The notes beneath the pieces are model-generated. The model saw only the letters and a list, made by a program, of their open reading frames with translations. It searched no databases and had not been told where the DNA came from. This document shows positions 34,030-45,138 of a stretch of DNA of 64,000 nucleotides, piece by piece. The stretch is taken from assembly GCA_036365145.1 (NCBI GenBank), contig JAEOAD010000034.1, forward strand, positions 21,566,001-21,630,000, written 5' to 3'. How positions within the stretch are numbered: position 1 is the stretch's first letter; each line of letters opens with the position of its first letter. A program made the position numbers and the translations under genes. This DNA is from Orientallactaga sibirica. Its lineage: Eukaryota; Chordata; Mammalia; Rodentia; Dipodidae.

Positions 34030-37000
34030 GTGAGCTCTGGTTGGGTCACAGAGGGGAAGGGCTGGTGGGGCTGTGGGAGGCCTGGAGTTACCGAGCTCCT
34101 GAGAGGCTGAAAGGATGGGACTGGTCCTGCAGCCCCACTCTGTCCTTCCCTCAAGTCCCTCCTAAGGGTTTGGTCTTGTTGACTTGTGTTTCTGATCTGT
34201 GTGTTATGTGTTACTCTCTAGGCCAAGCTGCCACAATAAAGTTGCACAAATACTGTGACTCAATGAGTCTTTCTCCCTCCCACAGACGAATGCAGGGGAC
34301 CATCTGGTGTGGTAGGACAGCTCTGCCCCAGGACTTATTCTGCTGTACAGATTCCTTCCATCTACCAGCCCATAGGGTGGATTTTTTCTGATGGTTCCTG
34401 ATTTGTTCCCAGGACAGAGGAAGAGATAAAGCCCAGGGCAAGTCTTACATTAGAGATGCTTGAACTTCAAGGGGTCCAGATGCAGGCACAGGTCACATGC
34501 AGCCTCAGTGTACTTCCAGGGAGAACCTTGGGCAGTGGGAGTGGTGGGTTGTAAGTAGCAGAACCTGATGCAGGCTGACTTCTGTAACTCAAAGATGTAC
34601 TGGAGGAGTGTGAGCAGTCCTAGAAATGGAGCTGCAGAACTTGGGGTGCAGCTGCAGAACGGCGTCCATGATGTCCCCATGTCCTTCCCCAGGAGCACCT
34701 TATGCCTGGGACCCTTGATTGACAGAACAACCAGGGCTCTAGCTGGTTGGGGAAGAGTAGTTGCCCCAGGTGCCCTGGGGTGCTGTAATATAAAGGAGTT
34801 TAGGCATCAATAAATGTCCCCTACAGAGCTCGCCTCCCACTGGAAGTGGGTTGTTGCCAGAAAGAAAAAAAAAAAAGATGAAGGAAAATAAAAGATTGAA
34901 ATGGACCCCCTGAAGTCTTAACTTCTCCGAGTGCTGTTTTCATTGTGCCTGTGGGTGCTCCTGGGAACAAGAATAGCTCCTGCCAGCAGTTCTGCTGTTT
35001 TCAGACCTTGAATCCGTACAGTTAGGAGGTTATACAGCTTGGGGCTCAGGGTCAATCGCCTTCCCCCAGAGACTGTTAGCTCTCTCTCTTCCTGTCAATA
35101 AGTCCATAAAACTTACTACAGTTCATGTTCTTTGCTCAAACATCAATACGAAGGGCATGGGGAGATCACAGTGGCTTCTGGGGAGGTTGTGGCAGCTGCA
35201 GTGTCTAACTCACATGCACAGGATGGCAGCAAGGCTGTGAGCCCTCATGCCTCCCTGCAAACAAAGCTCATACTAAGCAGTCTTGTGCAGCTTGAAGGGC
35301 AGCTTGTGACCTGGGTCATGGTCAAAGCCAGCCTTGCAGCTTTGGGCAAAGATCAGCTTCCTTGGTTTTTGGAGACCTCTGTCCTGGCAAGATCTAAGCC
35401 CTGTGCTGGAATTACAGCTGATCCCGAATTCTGGTGGCTGAGCTCTGTGTAGGGCACCTTCCTAGTCCTCAAGGCCACCTATTGAATACAGGTCACCATC
35501 CCATTTTGCTGAAGAAGAATCTGAACCTAAACACTAAGGCATCTGGGTCCCTCAGCCAGTCTCCAGTGTTTGTTGCATACCTAAGGTATACCAACAATAT
35601 CCTGGGATTGGAGGAAATGCAGAAAGTAGGCCTGGGAGGTGTCCAGACAGGAAGAGTGGTGGACAGGCAGAGGACAGGAGAAATAGATGGAGGGTGGAGG
35701 GATGGTAGAGAAAGTGCAGAGAAGCAATATTCCAGAAAGCAACAGAAGAGAGCAAGCCAAGACATGTGTCTTGGTTTGTTTTCTGCTGTGGGAACAAAAG
35801 GGCTACCGGCTATGTCATTTACAAACACTTCAGACTTGTTTGGCCAGACCATTGCACAGTGCAACAGAACCAGCCATGGCAGACAGTGCTGCTTGGGTCT
35901 CTCTATCATCATGTAAAGCCACCAATGCCATGGAGTCACAGAAGCCCCACTCAGGTAACCTTAATCTAATCCTAATTACTTTTAAACACCATAAATGTAT
36001 GAACTTGGAGATTAACTTTCTGACACATGCCATTTGGTGAACATGGCAGTGGTGAAAAGTGACTAAAGGAAGCTGAGGAGGGAGTGGCGGAGGGATGGCC
36101 TGTCTAAGGAGATGAATTCAGAGCTGAGACTTGGGGAGGGGGAACAAGCCACCATGTCTTATTTGGGGGCCTGAAATTCCAGTCAGTCAGGATAGTATGG
36201 ATAAAGACCCTGGGTCCAGTAACTTCAGGGGTGGGTGGATGGGGGAAAGTAAGGGACCTCACTCTGGTCATCCTGGAGTAGCTTAGATAAGAATGTGGGT
36301 GGCACATGCTGGCCTACCTGAGAGACCACGGGGTGGGGGGTGAAAATACCAAAAAAGGTAGGAGCCACCCAAATGACCTCAGGGGGGTCTCCACAAGTTT
36401 CACAGCTGAGTCAATTGTGGGGTTCAATGTGATGTTGTTAATGTGGTAGGAGCGGTTCAGATCTTGGTTCTGCCGCTCAAGTGCTACCTGTGTGACCTTG
36501 ACAAGTCATACAACCTATCTGAACTTCGGTTTCCTTCCGTGTGACATGGGCACGCAGTAGGTCCTATCTACCCACCTCTCCATATGCTCCATGGTGTAAA
36601 GATCTGGTTTGAGCCCTGGTGCAACCTCAGTGTCTGAAACAGCATGGGTGCCCCTATGTGAAAGGACCGAGTCCAGGTAACATCACCTTGCCTGAGAACA
36701 TAGCAGGGGCGCCATGCATGCGCTCCATGTCTGACTGAGTCTGCTTAGAGCAGCTTTATGGACACTGCTCCACGTGAAGTTTCAGAGTGGAGAGTGCTGT
36801 CTGCCACCACGTTAGCCTCTTCAGTTATGGCCTCCCAGAAGGAGCTCTGTCATGCCTCTTATTCTCCAGGAGAGAAAAGTACTTCATGGGGTTTGCCAAG
36901 GCCAGGAGGTCTCGAGGCCTGCACCTTTGAGGTCCTGACTTGGGTACCAGGCTGATGGGTGGAAGCCATCTTGTCCTGTCCTGGCACACGCTGTGACCCT

Positions 37001-37249
37001 CCTGTCTTGAGAAGGCTGAGCGATGATGAGGCTGCATGTGACGCTGAGGTCTGTAAGTGTGGCACAGTATCGGAGACTATCCACCCAGCTGTGCAGCAAG
37101 AACCTCTTCAGTCTGGCACAACTGACAGCTCTTGACAGGAGGCCCTCTCCCCTGCCCCAGCCCCACAACCCCCATTGTGCTTTCTGTCTCTAAGACTGTG
37201 ACTACTCAGTCCATGGACTTCAGAGGAGTGTGACTGTGTTTGTCCTCCT
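34030..37249. other. Single-copy intron 2
   Basis: Donor at 34030, then ordinary intron with one MIR at 36440-36575 and an A-run at 34866-34876. Long overlapping frames around 35434-36040 occur on both strands and have no recognisable product. Confidence 0.45.
36440..36575 (+). repeat. MIR SINE
   Basis: tcttggttctgccgctcaag, cctgtgtgaccttgacaagt and ctgaacttcggtttcctt follow the MIR consensus in order. Confidence 0.85.
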
Positions 37250-37364
37250 GGGACTGGCTGGCTTCACTTACCATATTCTTGAGATACCTCCGTGTTGTAA
37301 GCATGCGCCTGAATTCCCTTCCTTTCCAATGCTCAGTACCATTCCCGTGTGGATGACCTTTTTC

Positions 37365-37650
37365 AGTTAGGGCCACTACTAGAATGCCATGGCCACAAAA
37401 ATATGTCCTTATCGTCCTAGAGGCTGAAGTTCCAGGCCAGACCTATGTCTGGTAAAGGTTTGTCTCCTTGCCACCTTGCTGGGTGGCACAGGGATGGCTG
37501 TGACACCTCTATAAAGACACCAACCCCAGTCTGAGAATTCTGCCTTCATGACCTAGCCACTTCCCAAAGCCCCATTTCCAGATACTGTCACATGCGGACT
37601 AAGTTTCAACATATGGATTTGGGGGACAGACCGTCAGTCTGGGCATAGGA
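37365..37650. mobile_element. Ancient LTR-like mammalian repeat
   Basis: Same family as 27860-28125: gccttcatgacctagccac, cccaaagccccatttccag, ttcaacatatggatttgggg. It interrupts the old L1. Confidence 0.55.
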
Positions 37651-37854
37651 CACACCCACACTTTACTTATTCATTCACCTGTCAATGGACACTTGGATTG
37701 GATCCACCACATTTTTTCCCCTCTGAGTGCACTGTTGCCGTGATCACGGGGCACAGATAAGCCTTTGAGGTCCTACTTTCAGTTTATTGCCGTATATGCC
37801 CAGAAGTGGGGTTGTTGGATCCTATAGTCATACTGTGTCTAATTTGGGGGCAGG

Positions 37855-37990
37855 GGGTGTTTCTTTTTTCAGTCAAGGTCTCATGTAGCCTAATGTAGCC
37901 TTGAACTTGCTGGGCAGCCAAGGAACTCCTGATCATTTGGCCTTTGCCTACTGAGTGCTGGCATTATAGACATGTACCACCATGCTCAGC
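37855..37990 (-). repeat. Old B1-like SINE
   Basis: cagtcaaggtctcatgtagc, ctgagtgctggcattataga and gtaccaccatgctcagctt. Confidence 0.65.
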
Positions 37991-38224
37991 TTAAATTTAT
38001 TTTATTTATTTATTTTAGAGAGTGAGAGACAGAGACAGAAGGAGAGAATTGTTGTGCTGAGGCCTCAGCCACTGCAAACTCCAGATGCTTGCACCCTAGT
38101 GGGCATGTGTGACCTTGTGCTTACCTCATTGTGTATTTGGCTTGTGGGATCTGGAGAGTATAACATGGATCCTTAGGCTTCACAGGCAGGCTTTGCCTTA
38201 ACTGCTAAGACATCTCTGTAGCCC
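37991..38224 (-). repeat. DIP SINE, long subtype
   Basis: Tail ttattttatttatttatttt, body with the extra stretch ctagtgggcatgtgtgacc, head taagacatctctgtagccc. Confidence 0.82.
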
Positions 38225-38226
<2 letters not shown>

Positions 38227-38269
<43 letters not shown>

Positions 38270-38830
38270 AGACAGGGTCTGATGTAGCTAAAGCCGGCCT
38301 CAAACTTAGTACATATACTTATTACCTTGAACCTCTCATCCTTCTGCCTCCACCTCCCAAATGCTGGGATTACAGGCTTGCATCACCATGCCAGGTGTAT
38401 GTAGTACCAGGGATGGAAACAAGGGCTTTGTGCATGCCAGGTGTGATGGTTTGTATTGATTGTGAACTTGACAGGACCTAGAATCGCTTGTGAGAGATTA
38501 CCTGGATTAATTTAGACTCACGCTAGGCCTTTGAGAAATTATCTTGATTAGGTTAATTGAGGAGGGAAGACCCACTTTGCCTGTGGGCGGCACCATTCCA
38601 CAGAATAAAAGTAGAGAGCTGGCTGAGCAGCAGCATTCGTCATTGTGTGTCCTCACTGTGGACTGAGGTGACCAACTCCTTCCATCATTCTTCCCCTGCC
38701 ACGATGGAAATGTAAGATGCAATAAATCCTCCGCTCAAGTGTTTTTTGTCAGGTATTTTTGTCCCAGCACTAAGAAGTTTACTGAGACATTAGGCAAACA
38801 CTACCAATTGAGCTACATCTCCATCCTCAG
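38227..38830 (-). repeat. B4-like SINE with T40 run, split by a solo LTR
   Basis: T40 at 38229-38268, B1-like part to 38397, then an ID-like part (ggatggaaacaagggctttg) that breaks at 38441 and resumes at 38790 (aggcaaacactaccaattga, gctacatctccatcctc). Confidence 0.75.
38442..38789 (+). mobile_element. Solo LTR, MaLR-type
   Basis: TGTGATGGTTTGTATTG start, ACTGAGACA end, AATAAA at about 38721. No internal region. Confidence 0.72.
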
Positions 38831-39005
38831 TTTGTTTGTTCCTTTCTTTCTTTTTAAAGAAGTACCACGTTGCATTCCATAGTAGCTGTACCATTTGATT
38901 CCACCTATACTGAACAAGGGTCCCAATATCTCCACCTCCTTGCCAGTATTTGTTCTGGTTCTCTGCAAGCAGCCACCCTAACACAGGCCAGCCTTTTTCT
39001 CATCA

Positions 39006-39536
39006 GTCTTCGCCATAGACCTTGATGTGACACCTTAGCAGCATGATGACAGCGCTGGAGGTCATAGCTGGGACACGGCAGAGTCCAGCGCAAGGCCACT
39101 TCTCTTCTCTTTTCAAGCCCTCTATTCCAGCCATCGCCCCACTCCACAGTGCAAAGTGGCATATTTAGGGCACCTGTAGAAAACCTCAGTCCAGGGAAGA
39201 AGTTTTCTGGCACATCCCATGAGGTATGTGAAAGGGGCAGGGAGAAAGACCCTGCCTGCTAGTGGGATTGGAAGGAGACTTCTTGGAGGATGCTCTATGG
39301 GGATGGCCTTGAGAGGAACAGCAAAGGGGTGGTGTGGTGATGGCACAGAAGTCTCAGAGTGCCATCTGACTGTGTGCCAGCTGGGAGTGTAGGCATGTTT
39401 TCCTGCTAGGCACAAACATGCAGGGTTTTTGTTCTCTTGGCTAGAGATGGGTAAAATGGATTCTAGGTATGTTTAGACCATTAACAAGGTTCTGAAAATA
39501 AAAAGTCACCACCATGCTTATTTTCAAGACCGGTAG
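39006..39536. other. Single-copy intron
   Basis: No element recognised. Confidence 0.4.
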
Positions 39537-39680
39537 AAGCTGGGTGTGGTGGTGCACCCCTTTAATCCCACCACTTCAAAGGCTGAAGGTTCAGGTAGGA
39601 TCACCAGGAGTTTAAGGCCATCCAGGAGCTAGAGAGTGGCCAGGCTAGAGTGGGACCTTGCCTTAAAAATATAAAACAAC
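39537..39680 (+). repeat. B1 SINE, diverged
   Basis: aagctgggtgtggtggtgca start, gtgggaccttgccttaaaaa end. Confidence 0.85.
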
Positions 39681-39846
39681 AGAGCCAGGCATGGTGGCTC
39701 ACGCCTTTAATCCCAGCACTCGGGAGGCAGAGGTAGGAGGATCGCCGAGAGTTCGAGGCCACCCTGAGACTACATAGTGAATTCCAGGTCAGCCTGGGCC
39801 AGAGTGAGACCCTACCTTGAAAAACCAATATATATATATGTATATG
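39681..39846 (+). repeat. B1 SINE with (TA)n tail
   Basis: gagccaggcatggtggctca to accctaccttgaaaaacc, followed by a TATATATA run (39829-39845). Less diverged than its neighbour. Confidence 0.92.
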
Positions 39847-40307
39847 ACAACAACAAAGGTGGGTGGAAGTGGCTAAGGACAAACTGAGCAATCTGGAGCC
39901 AAGGTGAACTTGAAGTGGAAGCAGACTTCGTAGAAGGGTTCCAGTCTTCCCTGGATTTCCACGTGTGTGTGCATTCTGAGTGCCAGTCCCTGTGCTGAGC
40001 CAGGCTCCTTTCTTAGAAACAGCTTGCTTTGGAGGAAGGTGTGACTTGCCTGGACTGGGCTGTTGGGGGTGGGTGCAGGAGGAAGAAAAGGGTATGGGGA
40101 GGCAGCTGCCTGGGTGGAAAAGCTAGTGCTGCTGTAACTCTTGGGTAGGGGGATTGAGCAGGAGACCTCCAGACCCTTCTCCAAGGGAGGCACCTCCTTG
40201 GAAAGAGAATGAGCTCAGAACCCACTGTGCATGTGAGGGGGTGGTGCTCAAAGGTGGGCTTTGGGGAGAAGGCTCTTTATCCCCCTACTAATAGTTCACA
40301 CACTTTA

Positions 40308-40649
40308 TGTGGTATTTTGAATCACATGGCCCCTATAAACTCCTGTGTTCTGAATGCTTGCTCCCGATCTGGTGGCAGTTTGTGAAGTGGAGCCCTGCTG
40401 GAGGTAGTATGCTGTTGGGGACAGGTTTAGGTGTTATACCCAGCTCCCTTCGCTAGAGTTGGGCTAATTCTTTTGCTGCTGTTCTCCACCTGCCGGGGCA
40501 GAGGTGATGTCCAGCCTCTGCTCATGCCAGGCTTTCCCCTGCCATCTTGCAGCTTCTCCTCGAGAGTGTAAGACAAAATCAAACTTTTCCTCCCATCAGT
40601 AACTTTTGGTAGGATGTTTTGTCCCAGCAGTACGAAGATAGCTACAACA
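40308..40649 (+). mobile_element. Solo LTR, MaLR-type, diverged
   Basis: Aligns along its length with 29161-29509 (tgtggtattttga start, gatgtccagcctctgctcat, gctacaaca end). Confidence 0.65.
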
Positions 40650-43146
40650 CCTTGTATTTCTGACATCCTGTTCTTTAGGAGGGGCCACTCATCTGCTGAT
40701 AGACGCCAGCTCTGGCTGGCCATTTGACCCTGGTCTTGGTTTCAGGATTTTAGTGGGAGTCATGGAGTTGCTTGGCTCAGAGGCCAGTACTTACAGACAT
40801 AGACAGTGCTGTCAGCTCCGTTTTCCTGATGAGAATGTGGGAGGGCATGCAGGAGCTCAGTGAATTGACCCCAGGACACACTGCTGGTCAGTGGCCAGGT
40901 CAGTCCCACTCTCAGGCTTGTCTCCAACTGTTCAGTGTCCCCTGTCCTGGCCCTTTGGGGCCAGCCTCTGCACAGCCACAGATGGTGGGAAGGAACACTT
41001 GCTCACTGTATGAGGCATCACAGTCAGCATGCAGAGTCTGCTCAGGCCATGATGGACAGACTAGCTCTTTGCAGAACACAGGTACCCTGCTGCACTTGCT
41101 TTCCTGGGGCTTCTGAAGTCTGACTCCACTGTGGTGTCTTAGCCCACACCCCTGCCATGGATGGTAGTTAGAACCTGTGGTAAGCCACGTGACCCTTTCC
41201 AAATCCACACACCTTCAGCAGCTGCAGGAGTCTGCTGGTACCAAATAGGCTTTAGGCTCTGCAGCATGGAGTTGAAGCCTACTTGTGGAGCTTCAAGACC
41301 CTGTGACAAGTCACCTGAGCATCTCTGTCCATACTTGGCCATCCCACCAGTCTGTTTGAAGGCTTAATAACCGGCGCAGAAACACAGAGCTCCATATGGG
41401 GATGCGGCAATTAATTCATCAGCTGCCAAAGGCCAGGCTGAGGAGGCGTAAGGTGCCTTGCCTGTCTTTCCTTCCAGAGTATTGAACTCTGATGGGCTCT
41501 GAGATGTTGTGGGTACTGGAGATGGACACTGCCATGGGTGACAGATAACCACCGTTAGGGCCCATGTTCTGTAGTGTGGGCACAATACACGGGCACTGGA
41601 ATAAATTGTGGGTGGCATCTTACACAAGGGGTGAGTAAGAAGGGCTTAGTGTACAGGAAGGAGACTGTAGGGGAGAGTGAAGGTGTCACTAGGAAGCAAC
41701 AGGGAGTGAGTGCATGTGTCTTCCTGTGGTCAGATGGCACCCAAGGACTGGGGCTTCAGAAGGTGTTGACAGTGGGTGGAGCCTGAGGATTCTGCTGTGA
41801 GGAAGAGGGTGACCTTCGAGCAGAGGAGGGTCCAGATGCCAGTTAGGTACCAGCAGACAGCCTGAGCTGTAGAGGGTGAAGTACAGGAGTGAGAAGTCCA
41901 GGCATTCTAATCCTCACTGGAACACTGGGCTGCAGATAACAGAAGCCCTATGTCACAGGCATCTATCCATGGAGGATGTTTATTGCTCTCCTCAACAATG
42001 TGGGAATGGCAACCAGGCACGCTGGCCAGGTAGGGGAGTCTTTCCTTCTCCCTGCTGTTGGCTTTTGCCTCGGACTCACTGCATCATGACTGCAGAATGG
42101 CAGCCCCTGCTCCTGCCATCATGGCGTCTCGTGACTGTTGAGAGTAGAGAGAACAGGGAAGCTCTGTCTGCTTCTACTTCTCTCTTTTCAGAATAGAGGA
42201 TTTTCCTGAGAATTTCCCATTAGCTACCCCTACCACTCCTCTTGGCTAAAACTGGCCCAGAACCATTTAGGTCCCTTGGTAGAGGAGAAAGAAATGGATC
42301 AAACTGGTATTTTCTTCTGGGGGCTGCTCCTGTTGTTCCCTGGACAGTCAGGGCCCATGGCAAAGCAGAACAAGCTGTGGCCAGTGGCTGGACCATCAGC
42401 AGTGTCACGCCAGGCAGATAGAATGATTATCATTTGCCCATGGGAAAGATGAAGATGAGGGACATGATGGAGCTTGTTCCCAAATGCCCAGCAATGAAGG
42501 GCTGAAGGGTGGGCCTGGCTTTGCCAGGGCCTCATCATTTTGCTCCTCAGTGAGGGCTGAGCTTCACTCTGGAAAGTGTGACTGGTGACCGAAACAGAAG
42601 AGTGAGGTTAACTGAGAAACTGCAGAGTACTGAGCACAATACCCATGACAGGGCAAACGTGTGGCCCATTTAGTGACTCCTTCGGTGAGCTATTCTTGGT
42701 CTAGTAATATCCTCTCAGCAGTGGCGTTTCTTCTAGTGAGCAATAGCAGCCTCATTTTCTTTGCCATAGATGAATTTGTTCCTGTCAAATGCTGATTGGA
42801 TTTCCAACAAGTGATGGAGGTAGATCTCCTGCAGCTGGTAGAGTTTTATTATAGTTTTGAAATTCAGACTCCTGGTCTGAGGTGAAGAGATAGGAGTTCT
42901 GTTTTCATCCCTGGGATTCTGTTGCAACCCCAGCTTCCCAGGCTTGACGACAAAAGTCTCGCCAGCTTTTCTGGTTCCTGCCTGGTGAATCCTTGAATCC
43001 TCATTTCTGGGAGCTTGAAGGGCTAGTCCAGGTGGGAGTGGCATGAGGTGGGTCCACCTGTAGCTGTGGGAGTGGAGTGGGGGCCTCCTGGACCCTCATC
43101 CTGAGAGCACAGCATGGGGTGGGTCTGTCCTGTCTAGGAGTTGGAT
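40650..43146. other. Single-copy intron with a MIR piece
   Basis: A MIR-like stretch at 40820-40940; otherwise nothing recognised. Overlapping frames on both strands have no known domain. Confidence 0.4.
40820..40940 (-). repeat. MIR fragment
   Basis: Order of ctgatgagaatgtgggaggg, agctcagtgaattgacccca, ggacacactgctggtcagtg resembles reverse MIR. Confidence 0.45.
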
Positions 43147-43338
43147 TTTTTTTTTTTGTTAAATGTTTATTATTAAGAGAGAATGTGAAACAGTCAGAGA
43201 ATGGGCATGCCAGGGCCTCTAGCCACTTGCAAATGAACTCTAGTCCACATGCCACCTTGTGCATCTGACTTATGTGGGTACCAGGGAATGGAACCTGGGC
43301 CCTTAGACTTCACTAAGCTATCTCTCCCTCCCTGTGGG
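43147..43338 (-). repeat. DIP SINE, diverged
   Basis: T-run, aatgggcatgccagggcctc, acttcactaagctatctctcc head. Confidence 0.82.
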
Positions 43339-45012
43339 AGCAGGGTTTTGAAGCGACCTGCTCTGTCCCCAACCAACCCCAGCCTCACAGGCCTATGCCC
43401 TATTTGAAACCTACTTCCGTACCCCATCTCCTCAGTATCTCCAGAAGTTGTCCCTGTTTTTCTCCTTTCCCAGGAGTCTCCCTGGACCCCATTTTGAGCC
43501 TGTCACTCCCTGCCAAGCTCAGGCCACTCACTTGGCCCATAATGTACCCTGACCTGCTGCATGCCCACCATGTCTACCAGTCTAGCCCTGTGCAGTACTC
43601 CTGTGACCCAGCTGCCAGGACCTGTCCTGGAATACTTCCATCATCCTCTCTTCCACTCTGCTGCCTCTCAGCCTGCAAGGCGTACAGTTCCTGGGGGGCT
43701 CTGCAGAGGCTGGTTTCCAAGCCTAGAGGCCAAGCCCAGAGTGTGGAAAGAGGCCTGTTTAAGGAGGATGCTTGACTTGACTCCAAAGATGCCCACCTTT
43801 CCCTCTCCAAGCCTGTAAGTGGGGCCTTACACAGCAAAGGGACTTTGCAGAGATAACTCAGGAAGGAAGTGGGTTTCAAGAGGACTGCCATGGGTTGTCT
43901 GGGTAGCCTAGTGTTTCCACATCACCCTCAGACGGGGGGAGGAGGAGGGTGTAGGTTAGAGGAATGGCTGTGTGATTCTGGAAAAGGGAATCCATGGGAA
44001 GATGCTGTACTCTGAGCTGGGGTTCAGACAGGGCCTGGGGGTTAGGAAAGTACTGGAACTTGCAGCAGGAAGGCAGACAGACCCCTTCCAAGACTATGAG
44101 GCTGTGATCCCATGTTGGTGCTGGCTTTGTGGCAGTTTGTTCCAGAGTGATGCAGTGCCAAGAAGGAATGGCTGAGTGGACATCACAGCAGAGGCCTGGA
44201 TGGTCCCCTGGGGAGCTTTGGAGCTACAGACTTTATATTTGTGTTGAACTGAGGCTGATGTTGGCACTGGGCTCTGGGTGGGAGCATCCAGAGAGGGTGG
44301 TACTGGGTGGAACATCGTCCCTTGGCCCTCGCTGTTCCCCAGACCCTTACCTCTCCTCCGTCACTCCCCCTTTGCTCTGATCTTGCTGTACTGAGAAGTT
44401 CATAGCCCTATCAGATTGTGAGCCTTTTGGGAGCAGGATGGTGTTTGCTCTGCTCCATCCCCCACGTCGCCGCAGGGGCCATACTTTGAAGGTGCCCCCT
44501 GTGTGCATAGAACAAAGAGAGTAGGGCAGCAGTGCTGTGGCCCATAGGACTGGTCAAATGGGACATTCTATGGAGGCAGGGTCCCCAAGCAGCTAGGAGA
44601 CCCCAGGGAGACAAGAGACCTGGAATAGGTGAGGCCTTTTGGGGTACGGGGCCTAGTGACCCTGAGCCAGAACCAAGCCTTGAGACACTGGAGGAAAGAT
44701 GGGAGGTCTTCATCCATGGCCATGGAAGCCCTAAGATGTACTAGTGTGTGTAAACCTCAAGTGTAAAAGCACTTGAAGGAGGTAGCCCCAAGGGGACCCT
44801 TTGGAGACCTCCTGAGCGCCTTTCTTTTCCTACAATTGTGGCATGGATTACAGGGACAGGGCAGAGCTGGGAGAAGCTCCAAGATGTCCAAGGGGACCAT
44901 CCAGCCTTGCTGGCTGGGATTGTGTACACTTCAGGGCATTGAAGGGACTCTGTGGCTTGCCCTCACCCCAGAGCATGGGTCCCCAAGGCTAACACACCTC
45001 TTCCTCCTGTAG
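43339..45012. other. Whrn: Single-copy intron up to exon 3
   Basis: No repeat recognised. The acceptor of exon 3 closes the interval. Confidence 0.5.
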
Positions 45013-45138
45013 GTGAACCTGGTACTGGGGGACGGCCGATCTCTGGGCCTCACGATCCGCGGAGGAGCTGAGTACGGCCTTGGCATTTATATCACTGGTG
45101 TGGACCCAGGCTCTGAAGCAGAAAGCAGCGGGCTTAAG
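45013..45138 (+). CDS. Whrn: Whirlin exon 3: first half of PDZ2
   Basis: A 126-bp, 42-codon exon lies between a pyrimidine-rich acceptor (ttcctcctgtag, 45001-45012) and a donor (AAG|gtaagg at 45139). It continues the frame of the exon at 33811-34029 without a shift. The reading begins VNLVLGDGRSLGLTIRGG: the first PDZ strand, then the carboxylate-binding loop as S-L-G-L (the GLGF-type motif), then the second strand. It goes on through EYGLGIYITGVDPGSEAE and ends SGLK, just before the GDQILEVNG segment that the next exon would carry. PDZ2 therefore starts exactly at the intron 2/exon 3 border. The exon is too short to stand out as an open frame and was found by reading the sequence. Human exon 3 has, as I recall, the same length (c.838-963). 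PDZ2 works with PDZ1 in assembling the USH2 complex. Confidence 0.96.

Larger units (their letters stand above)
37250..39005 (-). mobile_element. Ancient L1 (L1M type) opened by later insertions
   Basis: Three collinear pieces: 37250-37364 (ctggcttcacttaccatatt), 37651-37845 (tgtcaatggacacttggatt, tatgcccagaagtggggttg) and 38850-39005 (cattccatagtagctgtacc, ctccacctccttgccagtat). The gaps hold an LTR-like repeat, an old B1, a DIP and a B4-like SINE with a solo LTR. Confidence 0.75.
34030..45012 (+). other. Whrn: Whrn intron 2 (complete, 10,983 bp)
   Basis: The interval runs from the exon 2 donor gtgagc to the exon 3 acceptor ctgtag and is phase 0. Repeats are concentrated at 37250-40649; 34030-37249 and 40650-45012 are mostly single-copy with a few old MIR pieces and one DIP. 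Confidence 0.93.

Noticed and set aside
35434..36040. Overlapping frames of 117-160 codons on both strands in intron 2
   Set aside because: No known domain, no splice context, and frames on both strands of the same DNA. Chance open frames in GC-moderate intron.
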